Of a stretch of DNA of 57,871 bases, positions 51,208 to 57,871 are shown piece by piece. The notes below the pieces were generated by a model, which worked only from the letters and a program-made list of their open reading frames with translations, was not told the origin of the DNA and ran no database searches. How positions within the stretch are numbered: the stretch's first letter is position 1; the number at the start of each line of letters is the position of its first letter. The stretch comes from an uncultured Porphyromonadaceae bacterium (GTDB lineage Bacteria > Bacteroidota > Bacteroidia > Bacteroidales > UBA11471), in contig URHG01000013.1 in NCBI GenBank assembly GCA_900547555.1, positions 1 through 57,871 on the forward strand, in the 5' to 3' direction. The position numbers were made by a program, and so were the translations under genes.

Positions 51208-52133
51208 TAAAAAAGACCCTCTATTTCGGAAACCCGGCCTATCTGAGTTTCAATAACGGCCAACTCGTACTACGGCTTCCCGAGGTGGAAAAGAGCGACT
51301 CGATACCGACAACGTTCAAACAGAAAGCCGAACGCACCATTCCCGTCGAAGACATCGGCGTGCTGCTGCTCGACCATCGGCAAATCACCGTTACCCACGC
51401 ATTGTTGGCAGCCCTGCTCGACAACAACTGCGCCGTCATCACCTGCGACGACAGCCACCTCCCCACCGGACTCATGCTCCCGCTGTGCGGCAATGCCACG
51501 CAAAGCGAGCGATTCCGCGACCAAATAGAGGCCTCTCTTCCCCTGCGGAAACAACTGTGGCAACAGACCATACAAGCCAAAATCACCAACCAAGCCGCCC
51601 TACTGCACGACCTCGGAATCGAAAACCGCAATATGTTGAAGTGGGCAAACGAAGTACGCAGCGGCGATGCCGATAACATGGAAGCCCGGGCGGCCGTCTA
51701 CTATTGGGACAACCTTTTTCCCGAAATACCCTACTTTCGGCGTAAACGCGACGGCGTGCCACCCAACAACCTGCTCAACTATGGCTATGCCATACTGCGC
51801 GCCGTCGTGGCCCGGGCTCTCGTAACCAGCGGACTGTTGCCCACGTTGGGCATTCACCACCACAACCGTTACAATGCCTATTGCCTCGCCGACGACATCA
51901 TGGAACCGTACCGTCCCTACGTCGACCGTATGGTGTGCAGGCTGCTCGATGAAAGAATAGATATAAGCCGACTATCCACACCGACCAAGACCCGCCTACT
52001 CGCCCTACCGACTACCGAAGTTACCATCGGCGGACAACGCAGTCCGCTCATGATTGCCGTTGCCCAAACGACCGCATCTCTATATAAATGCTTCTCGGGC
52101 GAACTACGCAAAATCATTTATCCCGAAATGTGA
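51204..52133 (+). CDS. cas1: Cas1 integrase
   Basis: The 309-residue protein has the Cas1 metal-binding triad in NMEARAAVYYW (Glu), GIHHHNRYNAY (His) and CLADDIMEPYRPYVD (Asp). With Cas2 it captures spacers. It overlaps cas9 by ATGA (51204-51207) and cas2 by GTGA (52130-52133), so the three genes are one translational unit. There is no csn2 or cas4, which makes the locus type II-C. Confidence 0.97.
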   Translation: MIKKTLYFGNPAYLSFNNGQLVLRLPEVEKSDSIPTTFKQKAERTIPVEDIGVLLLDHRQITVTHALLAALLDNNCAVITCDDSHLPTGLMLPLCGNATQSERFRDQIEASLPLRKQLWQQTIQAKITNQAALLHDLGIENRNMLKWANEVRSGDADNMEARAAVYYWDNLFPEIPYFRRKRDGVPPNNLLNYGYAILRAVVARALVTSGLLPTLGIHHHNRYNAYCLADDIMEPYRPYVDRMVCRLLDERIDISRLSTPTKTRLLALPTTEVTIGGQRSPLMIAVAQTTASLYKCFSGELRKIIYPEM

Positions 52134-52474
52134 ACAACGAACTCGACCGTTTCAGCGAATACCGTATCATGTGGGTACTTGTTTTTTTCGACCTGCCGAC
52201 CGATACCAAGAAAGAGCGAAAGGCATACGCCGACTTCCGCAAAAAACTCATGCGCGACGGATTCACCATGTTTCAATTTTCCATTTATGTGCGCCACTGC
52301 CCCAGTCGTGAGAATGCCCAAGTACATATAAAAAGGGTAAAAATGTTTCTACCGCCGTTGGGCGACGTAGGGATTCTATGTATTACCGACAAACAATTCG
52401 GCATGATGGAAATATTTTCCGCCCGCAAAACGATTCCGCCCAACGCTCCGGGACAACAACTCGAACTTTTCTAA
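52130..52474 (+). CDS. cas2: Cas2
   Basis: I choose the GTG at 52130, which overlaps the cas1 stop in GTGA and gives VNNELDRFSEYRIMWVLVFFDLPT, the usual N-terminus of Bacteroidetes II-C Cas2 (read with Met). The 114-residue protein has the ferredoxin-like fold with FFDLPTDTKKERKAY and QFSIYVRHC. An ATG at 52169 would cut off part of the first strand context; an upstream ATG at 52088 lies inside cas1. Confidence 0.95.
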   Translation: MNNELDRFSEYRIMWVLVFFDLPTDTKKERKAYADFRKKLMRDGFTMFQFSIYVRHCPSRENAQVHIKRVKMFLPPLGDVGILCITDKQFGMMEIFSARKTIPPNAPGQQLELF

Positions 52475-52478
52475 AAAC

Positions 52479-52513
52479 AAAAAGGACTCCGTGCTATGCT
52501 TGGAGTCCTTTTT
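52479..52513. terminator. Bidirectional terminator between cas2 and the array
   Basis: AAAAGGACTCC pairs with GGAGTCCTTTT, with A and T runs on both sides. It ends the cas operon and would also stop leftward transcripts from the array running antisense into cas2. Confidence 0.85.
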
Positions 52514-52581
52514 ATTCGAATACTTTTTCTATCCTAATCTTCGATTCAAACTTTTGAAATACAACACATTGTACATATCCT
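52514..52581. other. Leader-like segment on the cas side of the array
   Basis: 68 nt of AT-rich DNA next to the first perfect repeat. It contains TTTTGAAATACAAC (52553-52566 region), a partial echo of the repeat end. Because the degenerate repeat is at the far end, spacer acquisition is expected here. Confidence 0.5.
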
Positions 52582-53244
52582 GCTGTATTCGACAAGTCAA
52601 AGATACAATTTTGAAAGCAATTTACAACGGATTTTATTGAGAAACTTCCGGCTTCTGTGCTGTATTCGACAAGTCAAAGATACAATTTTGAAAGCAATTT
52701 ACAACAGTCTCCGAGACTGCATTAATCGAGATAGAGCTGTATTCGACAAGTCAAAGATACAATTTTGAAAGCAATTTACAACGTATAGAATTAGGCATGG
52801 ACGCGGACGAAGGCTGTATTCGACAAGTCAAAGATACAATTTTGAAAGCAATTTACAACAATCTATCCTTTCAAAATTAACACCTGCAAGCTGTATTCGA
52901 CAAGTCAAAGATACAATTTTGAAAGCAATTTACAACCATTGAGGCGCTTTCGTTAAAACAAAATTTGCTGTATTCGACAAGTCAAAGATACAATTTTGAA
53001 AGCAATTTACAACTGCTGCAACCCAAGCAACGAATAAAACCAGCTGTATTCGACAAGTCAAAGATACAATTTTGAAAGCAATTTACAACAGGCCTTATAT
53101 GGAATCAAGCCACAACCGAGCTGTATTCGACAAGTCAAAGATACAATTTTGAAAGCAATTTACAACTTTCGATGATGATTTCTTGCATGGCATGGTGCTG
53201 TATTCGATAAGCCAAAGATACAATATGAGAAGCAATTTCACAAC
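52582..53244 (-). CRISPR. Type II-C CRISPR array: 8 identical 47-nt repeats, 1 degenerate repeat, 8 spacers
   Basis: On the plus strand repeats begin GCTGTATTCGACAAGTCAAA and end AGCAATTTACAAC. Starts: 52582, 52659, 52736, 52813, 52890, 52967, 53043, 53120 and the degenerate 48-nt copy at 53197. Spacers are 30 nt, except that at 53014-53042 (29 nt). The crRNA direction is minus, since the repeat then starts GTTGTAAATTGC and pairs with the tracrRNA. In that direction each repeat holds GTTG, 19 nt, TATCTTTG (repeat positions 1-4 and 24-31), equal to the host promoter pattern. The degenerate repeat is at the 5' end of the crRNA direction, as in other II-C arrays with promoters in repeats. Confidence 0.97.
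53197..53244 (-). repeat. Degenerate terminal CRISPR repeat with promoter box kept
   Basis: Relative to the consensus it has six substitutions and one insertion. In the minus direction it still has GTTG, 20 nt, TATCTTTG, and the last 11 nt TCGAATACAGC are unchanged. It would drive the spacer at 53167-53196. Confidence 0.85.
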
Positions 53245-53268
53245 GTGTGTGCGTGCATGTGTGTGTAT
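53243..53268. repeat. 26-bp alternating purine-pyrimidine tract
   Basis: Strict R-Y alternation, mostly GT steps with GCGTGCAT inside, starts within the last two bases of the degenerate repeat. Such tracts can adopt Z-DNA. Confidence 0.75.
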
Positions 53269-53498
53269 TTTAAAATGAAAAATACAATTTTATTTGGGAC
53301 AAATCGATTTTAAATTTTATTTTTAACTATAATTTAAGCATTTCCAAGAATTCAATCGTAAAAGAAATTTTTTCGACCCGGCCCATTGAAATTATACGCT
53401 ACAAATTTTGATTTCGGACAGAAAAAGCCAATTTTCCGTATCAAAAAATACGAGTAAAATATTTTTGTTTACAAGTTATCTGTTCGGGCTATAAGTTA
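53269..53498. other. Gene-free AT-rich gap after the array
   Basis: No supported gene or second tracrRNA is seen. The region is very AT-rich with TTTTAAA/ATTTT runs and ends in the promoter of the BIG2-domain gene. Confidence 0.5.
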
Positions 53499-53506
53499 TA
53501 TATTTG
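53499..53506 (+). promoter_or_regulatory. Promoter -7 box of the BIG2-domain gene
   Basis: TATATTTG overlaps the first in-frame ATG-like start region (53504) and therefore supports the ATG at 53585. Confidence 0.6.
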
Positions 53507-53584
53507 CGAACAATCCGGAGCTATGGCATAGCTATACCCAAACGGTTCTTACCATACATCAAATTTCAAAGAACGGACAGAATT

Positions 53585-54724
53585 ATGAAAACCATCAACA
53601 AAAAAACTCTTACATCTCCCGGCATAAAGCTCCAAAATATGTCAAGGTATCACAATATCAAGCGGATATCCCTTTTGGTACTTTTGTATTTCATATTCGG
53701 CTCGCAAGTCTGTTTAGGATTGACCATCCACGACCAAACCAAATACTATACAATCACCGTCGGACGCAGTATAACCCTCTACTATTACGGCATCAGTGGG
53801 GCGGAATCTTTCACGGCAACACCTGCGGGAACGGGAACCGAATGTATAAAGGTAACTTCGGGGAAAAACGGACAGACCGGTTGGTGTACCATAAAAGCGG
53901 TGGAAAAAACGACAAATGTTCCGGTCGTAACCGTGAGTTACGCCTACAAAAATGCAAAAGGAGAGATAAGAGATATTTACAACTTCTACAACAACATCAA
54001 AATCGTCGAACTCGAAGCCGTAAGTATTCCCGGGACACTCACACTGGGAATCGGAGAAAGTTATTCTTTTTCTCCCACCTTGACACCGAGCGATGCAAGC
54101 ACGACCTATAAATGGAACACGAGCGATGAATCCGTAGCCAAAATGGAAAACGGGACGATCACCGCCTTAAAAGCCGGGAGTGCGATCATCACTTGCACGA
54201 CCCACAATGGGAAAACAGCTGAATGCAAAATAACGGTAAAACCGACATTGGCAGAAAAAATAACGATAGAACCCGAAGAACTAAAAATGAATCCCGAAGA
54301 ACGGAAACAACTCACCGCCACGCTCTCGCCTGAAAATGTTTCCTCGAAGAAACTGGTATGGGAAAGTTCCGATCGAGATGTCGCTATCGTAACCAACGAA
54401 GGTCTGGTCGTTGCTCTTTCGCCGGGCTGGGCAATTATCTCTGCCAATACGACCGACGGCAGCGAAATTTCGGCCAGCTGCATATTACAAGTAGAAAAAT
54501 CGGGAGCGTCGGGTTTGAAGAATATTCCCGACCCGGAGATGCGCATATATGCCAAAGATGGGAAAATACACATTACCGATATAGATGAAAATGAAGAGAT
54601 TAAAATCTACAACCCGCTCGGCCAAATCATTTATACGGGTAATCCGCAAGATATTCCGGTAATCGAAGGGAAAGGTCTATATATCATATATATAAGAAAA
54701 TCTCCCGCTAAAATATTGTTATAA
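53585..54724 (+). CDS. Secreted BIG2 (Ig-like) domain protein with T9SS-like C-terminus
   Basis: From the ATG at 53585 the protein has 379 residues. After a basic N-terminus comes a hydrophobic export segment (RISLLVLLYFIFGSQVCLG). An N-terminal beta domain (about 50-155) is followed by two BIG2 Ig-like domains, with VSIPGTLTLGIGESYSFSPT...SDESVAKMENGTITALKAGSAIITC and ITIEPEELKMNPEERKQLTA (each the usual start of a BIG2 repeat; about 160-240 and 245-325). The last 60 residues (MRIYAKDGKIHITDID, then IKIYNPLGQIIYTG) look like a type IX secretion C-terminal sorting domain. It would be surface-exposed or secreted. The role is unknown. Confidence 0.75.
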   Translation: MKTINKKTLTSPGIKLQNMSRYHNIKRISLLVLLYFIFGSQVCLGLTIHDQTKYYTITVGRSITLYYYGISGAESFTATPAGTGTECIKVTSGKNGQTGWCTIKAVEKTTNVPVVTVSYAYKNAKGEIRDIYNFYNNIKIVELEAVSIPGTLTLGIGESYSFSPTLTPSDASTTYKWNTSDESVAKMENGTITALKAGSAIITCTTHNGKTAECKITVKPTLAEKITIEPEELKMNPEERKQLTATLSPENVSSKKLVWESSDRDVAIVTNEGLVVALSPGWAIISANTTDGSEISASCILQVEKSGASGLKNIPDPEMRIYAKDGKIHITDIDENEEIKIYNPLGQIIYTGNPQDIPVIEGKGLYIIYIRKSPAKILL

Positions 54725-54847
54725 CCTCCGGGAACTTTCCTCTATAACTCCGGCAAGCAGGGAACGATAATGTAAAAGAAATCACCGTTTTCCCGCATCA
54801 GGAACAAAGTAACTGCCGGTAAAATCTCATCAAAAAAGACCATAAAA

Positions 54848-54885
54848 GAAAGGACTGTAATCTCTCATTAGATTACAGTCCTTTC
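54848..54885 (-). terminator. Terminator of tRNA-Arg
   Basis: GAAAGGACTGTAATC (54848-54862) pairs perfectly with GATTACAGTCCTTTC (54871-54885), just after the tRNA on the minus strand. Confidence 0.85.
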
Positions 54886-54889
54886 TGCG

Positions 54890-54961
54890 TACTCCCGCCG
54901 GGAATCGAACCCGGATTTAAAGTTTAGGAAACTTTCGTTCTATCCATTGAACTACAAGAGC
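54890..54961 (-). tRNA. tRNA-Arg (anticodon CCT)
   Basis: Minus strand: acceptor GCTCTTG pairs with CGGGAGT through three G-U pairs, D-arm TAGTTCAATGGATAGAAC, anticodon loop TTCCTAA (CCT), T-arm CCGGGTTCGATTCCCGG. CCA is not encoded. Confidence 0.93.
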
Positions 54962-54978
54962 AATTGATTTCCGAGGGG

Positions 54979-55010
54979 CAAAATTACAATTTTCGCGACA
55001 CATCTGCAAA
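54979..55010 (-). promoter_or_regulatory. Promoter of tRNA-Arg
   Basis: Minus strand TTTG (55010-55007), 20 nt, TAATTTTG (54986-54979), which fits the -33/-7 consensus. Confidence 0.7.
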
Positions 55011-55157
55011 TTCCTGCAAAGATATGATCACCATCTCTTTTTTCGACCGTTTCTTTCCCACGACACCCAATAGCCTGTCGAGAAAAAGACTTTCTGCCCA
55101 AACATGATCTAGGCAAAAAGCCATCAAGCATCAAAGATTCCCTATATACGACAAGAA

Positions 55158-55883
55158 TCAATCAAAGAGTTCGTGCATGATTTCGAGAGAGCGTATTTCG
55201 GGCAACTCCGGTTGATGCAGGCGGTAATAAGTAATCATTTGTTCGAGAATCGTCCGGCGTTCGTCTCTGGTAAAACGGAAACGGCTCAGGTTATGCGTAT
55301 TCATACGCATGAGGCGGGCAAACACATCGGCCTCTGCGGGCAGCAACACATGACGATGTGCCGGTGTCGCCGGCACGAACACCCCCTCGAGCATATCGAA
55401 AAAACAACCTTCGCCATACTGTTCGGTATTGGGCAGAAATCCGAGGAAACCCGACAAGCGCAACAAAAACCACAAATGGAAATTGGCCTTTCCCTCTTCC
55501 ATCATATCGAAAAGACGTATCGATTGCACGAGGAAATCGAAAAATGCGGGATTGGACTCCGACTCCCTGAACAGCCGGGACAACATTTCGGAAAGGAACA
55601 AAGCGACCGATGTCTTCACCGGATCGCCGTAGATATGGCTCCATACCTCGACCTGACGCACATCGCGAATACGGAAAATATCCTGCCCCGCCTGCATTTC
55701 CGAATCGATTTCGAGAAAAGCGAACGGAGAAAAAAGCGGGCGCAACATACGGGAACGTTTTCCCTGTGACTGCGGCAACAAATAGGCTGCCCGACCGAAA
55801 CGTTCGGTATAAACTTGTACGATTGACATCTTATCGCTGTATGCGATCGTGTGCAATACGACACCTCGTGTTTTTTCCAACAT
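55158..55883 (-). CDS. recO: DNA repair protein RecO
   Basis: The 241-residue protein has the N-terminal OB fold (KTRGVVLHTIAYSDKMSIVQVYTERFGR) and helical C-terminal domain with FHLWFLLRLSGFLGFLPN, and a final HQPELPEIRSLEIMHELF typical of Bacteroidetes RecO. The zinc-binding Cys residues of some RecO proteins are absent. RecO loads RecA on SSB-coated single-stranded DNA. Monocistronic. Confidence 0.95.
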   Translation of the reverse strand: MLEKTRGVVLHTIAYSDKMSIVQVYTERFGRAAYLLPQSQGKRSRMLRPLFSPFAFLEIDSEMQAGQDIFRIRDVRQVEVWSHIYGDPVKTSVALFLSEMLSRLFRESESNPAFFDFLVQSIRLFDMMEEGKANFHLWFLLRLSGFLGFLPNTEQYGEGCFFDMLEGVFVPATPAHRHVLLPAEADVFARLMRMNTHNLSRFRFTRDERRTILEQMITYYRLHQPELPEIRSLEIMHELFD

Positions 55884-55960
55884 ATATAGCGAAAAACAAG
55901 TAATTCAAGAATACAAAAATCCGATAAATAACGGAGAAAGACAATTTTTTATCTAAATAT

Positions 55961-55991
55961 TTTGCCAATTCAAAAAACAGCTCTATATTTG
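55961..55991 (+). promoter_or_regulatory. Promoter of tRNA-Glu
   Basis: TTTG (55961-55964), 19 nt, TATATTTG (55984-55991), an exact match to the consensus. Confidence 0.8.
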
Positions 55992-56044
55992 CACTCGCAT
56001 TTTCGGAGACCCTCTCTCTTTCATTGATAGGGAATTACGGAAAC

Positions 56045-56116
56045 GGCCCATTCGTCTATCGGTTAGGACGCAAGATTTTCATTCTTGAAAGAGGGGTTCG
56101 ATTCCCCTATGGGCTA
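56045..56116 (+). tRNA. tRNA-Glu (anticodon TTC)
   Basis: GGCCCAT pairs with ATGGGCT; D-arm TCGTCTATCGGTTAGGAC; anticodon arm CAAGA-TTTTCAT-TCTTG (TTC); T-arm GGGGTTCGATTCCCC. CCA is not encoded. Confidence 0.96.
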
Positions 56117-56117
56117 C

Positions 56118-56146
56118 AAGCGTTGAGGTTTTCCTCGACGCTTTTT
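56118..56146 (+). terminator. Terminator of tRNA-Glu
   Basis: AAGCGTTGAGG (56118-56128) pairs with CCTCGACGCTT (56133-56143), followed by T residues. Confidence 0.8.
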
Positions 56147-56297
56147 GTGTATCTGCCCCTTACCCGACTATCCACAACGCGGCATACACCGAATCTCTGC
56201 TGCAACCTCCTCATAAAGCAGTAGACACCACACAAAAACACTTCGTACAACGCATCGAAAAGATTACTAAAAATTTCCCGATACAGAGATTTTTTAT

Positions 56298-56305
56298 TAT
56301 CTTTG
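56298..56305 (+). promoter_or_regulatory. Promoter -7 box of gyrB
   Basis: TATCTTTG, preceded at 20 nt by TTTC (56274-56277); the ATG is at 56413, giving a leader of about 105 nt. Confidence 0.6.
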
Positions 56306-56412
56306 TCGAGAGGTTTTGCGCAATAAAAACCATACTCAAAGTATAAAAATTCTTCATTCTGAAAAAATCGAGCGACAACCAAGCGCCCGAGCAGAATTAA
56401 CACAACAAAGAT

Positions 56413-57871
56413 ATGTCAGAAGAAAACAACAAACAGAATGCCAGCTACTCTGCCGACAGCATACAGGTACTCGAAGGCCTCGAAGCCGTAAGGAAACGCC
56501 CTGCCATGTATATCGGCGACATCAGCGTCAAAGGTCTGCATCATTTGGTATATGAAGTGGTCGACAACTCCATCGACGAAGCATTGGCCGGCTACTGTAC
56601 CCGCATCGACGTTTTCATCAACGAAGACAACTCCATAACCGTGACCGACAACGGGCGGGGTATCCCTGTCGACATGCACGAGAAAGAACATAAATCGGCA
56701 CTCGAAGTGGTACTTACGGTTTTGCATGCCGGCGGTAAATTCGACAAAGGTTCTTACAAAGTATCGGGCGGTCTGCACGGTGTCGGCGTATCCTGCGTCA
56801 ACGCCCTATCGACTTATTTGCGAGCCGAGGTACACCGCAACGGGAAAATCTATATGCAGGAATACTCTTGCGGCAAACCCCTGCACGGTGTCGAGGTCAT
56901 AGGAGATGCCCACGAAACGGGAACCACCATTACTTTCAAACCCGACGGCAGCATATTCACCGAGACAGTCTATCAATACGAAATACTCCAAAACCGCCTG
57001 CGGGAACTGGCCTACCTCAACAAAGGTATTACCATTACGTTTACCGATCGTCGGGAAAAAGACGAGGAAGGTAATTCCAAACAAGAAGTATTCCACTCGG
57101 AAGAAGGGGTCAAAGAGTTCGTTCGATTTCTCAACCGGAACAACGAACCTCTCATCAACGATGTCATCTACCTCAATACCGAGAAGCAAGGCATTCCCAT
57201 CGAATGTGCCATCATGTACAACACGGGGTATCGCGAAAATCTGCACTCTTATGTGAACAATATCAACACGGTCGAAGGAGGTACGCACGAGGCGGGCTTC
57301 CGTACGGCTCTCACCCGTGTACTGAAAAAATATGCCGAAGACACAAGTGCCAAAGCCCTCGAAAAGGCAAAAGTGGAAATATCGGGAGAAGATTTCAGGG
57401 AAGGTCTCATTGCTGTCATTTCGGTAAAAGTTGCCGAGCCCCAGTTCGAAGGCCAGACCAAGACCAAATTGGGAAACAATGAAGTAAGCGGCGCCGTGAA
57501 CCAAGCTGTGGGCGAAGCCCTCACCAACTACCTCGAAGAGCACCCCAAAGAGGCCAAACTCATCGTAGATAAAGTCATTCTCGCCGCCACCGCACGTATC
57601 GCCGCCCGCAAAGCAAGGGAGTCGGTACAACGCAAAAGTCCCATGAGCGGAGGCGGACTACCCGGGAAACTGGCGGACTGTTCGTCCCGAAACCCCGAGG
57701 AATGCGAAATATTCCTTGTCGAAGGAGACTCGGCCGGTGGGTCGGCCAAGCAAGGACGCAGCCGCGCCACACAAGCCATATTGCCATTACGGGGAAAAAT
57801 CCTCAATGTAGAAAAAGCCATGTGGCACAAAGCATTCGAAAGCGATGAAGTAAACAATATCATTCAGGCTT
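56413..57871 (+). CDS. gyrB: DNA gyrase subunit B (5' part, runs off the window)
   Basis: The frame from the ATG at 56413 stays open to the window end (486 codons seen of about 650). It shows the GHKL ATPase: YEVVDNSIDEALAG, VTDNGRGIPVD, LHAGGKFDKGSYKVSGGLHGVGVSCVNAL-type motif, and GQTKTKLGNNEV with the ATP-contacting Lys, then the TOPRIM start FLVEGDSAGGSAKQGR and ILPLRGKILNVEKA. QTKTKLGN and the SAGGSAKQGRSR loop indicate gyrase rather than topoisomerase IV. It introduces negative supercoils with GyrA. Confidence 0.97.
   Translation, partial: MSEENNKQNASYSADSIQVLEGLEAVRKRPAMYIGDISVKGLHHLVYEVVDNSIDEALAGYCTRIDVFINEDNSITVTDNGRGIPVDMHEKEHKSALEVVLTVLHAGGKFDKGSYKVSGGLHGVGVSCVNALSTYLRAEVHRNGKIYMQEYSCGKPLHGVEVIGDAHETGTTITFKPDGSIFTETVYQYEILQNRLRELAYLNKGITITFTDRREKDEEGNSKQEVFHSEEGVKEFVRFLNRNNEPLINDVIYLNTEKQGIPIECAIMYNTGYRENLHSYVNNINTVEGGTHEAGFRTALTRVLKKYAEDTSAKALEKAKVEISGEDFREGLIAVISVKVAEPQFEGQTKTKLGNNEVSGAVNQAVGEALTNYLEEHPKEAKLIVDKVILAATARIAARKARESVQRKSPMSGGGLPGKLADCSSRNPEECEIFLVEGDSAGGSAKQGRSRATQAILPLRGKILNVEKAMWHKAFESDEVNNIIQA

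Noticed and set aside
52549..52566. Possible extra decayed repeat on the cas side of the array
   Set aside because: TTTTGAAATACAAC resembles the repeat end, but the distance to the first repeat (about 16 nt) does not fit a spacer and the other half of the repeat is missing.
53269..53498. Second tracrRNA or cas gene downstream of the array
   Set aside because: No anti-repeat similarity, no hairpin-plus-T-run and no open frame with motif were found there.

Overview
The window looks like chromosomal DNA from a member of the order Bacteroidales (Bacteroidetes). The basis is the recurrent Bacteroidetes-type promoter box TAnnTTTG (all three tRNA genes carry TTTG-N19/20-TAnnTTTG), the gene families present (OMP beta-barrel and DUF5723 proteins, a GH57/GT/GDE glycogen cluster, a 47-nt type II-C CRISPR repeat, a T9SS-like C-terminal domain) and ATP-type PEP carboxykinase. 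A Barnesiellaceae-like genome would fit, but the genus cannot be fixed by reading alone.

Layout. 1-3.5 kb: the right end of a prophage or its remnant. It has a translationally coupled lysis cassette (holin, DUF5675, a lipoprotein with a C-terminal membrane anchor that looks like a unimolecular spanin), a strongly folded intergenic region, a thymidylate-synthase-family enzyme with the Asn-to-Asp change typical of dCMP-acting members, and a Dam-like adenine methylase. 3.5-8.1 kb: glycogen operon (debranching enzyme, glycogen synthase-like GT, GH57-like protein lacking one catalytic Asp). 8.4-29.5 kb: core genes: MarC, Crp/Fnr regulator, aspartate aminotransferase, ApbE, a large outer-membrane beta-barrel protein, MsbA-like ABC exporter, a lipoprotein/DUF5723 pair, ribosomal protein L19, 5'-nucleotidase, a GH3-beta-lactamase fusion, a flavodoxin-like protein and mannose-1-phosphate guanylyltransferase.

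29.8-35.2 kb: a 5.3-kb integrated element at the 3' end of tRNA-Leu(CAA), with 14-bp att repeats, a tyrosine integrase, an excisionase-like HTH protein, a filamentous-phage-type Rep and a terminase-small-subunit-like HTH protein. It has no capsid or coat genes and resembles a minimal phage satellite or cryptic replicon. 35.3-47.5 kb: core genes (MntP, an ATP-PPase, BtuR, a CAT-like acyltransferase, HAD, TRIC/UPF0126, GNAT, radical SAM plus UbiA, pckA, eno, queH).

47.6-53.3 kb: a complete type II-C CRISPR-Cas locus. A tracrRNA is read on the minus strand upstream of cas9, then come cas9-cas1-cas2 with 4-nt overlaps, then an array of eight identical 47-nt repeats plus one degenerate repeat, with eight spacers. 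Read in the crRNA direction (minus strand), every repeat contains a box equal to the local promoter consensus at the local spacing, and the degenerate repeat keeps exactly that part. This suggests each spacer is transcribed from a promoter inside the repeat. 53.3-57.9 kb: a secreted BIG2-domain protein, tRNA-Arg(CCT), recO, tRNA-Glu(TTC) and the start of gyrB, which runs off the window.

All functional calls rest on reading motifs by eye; no database search was possible.
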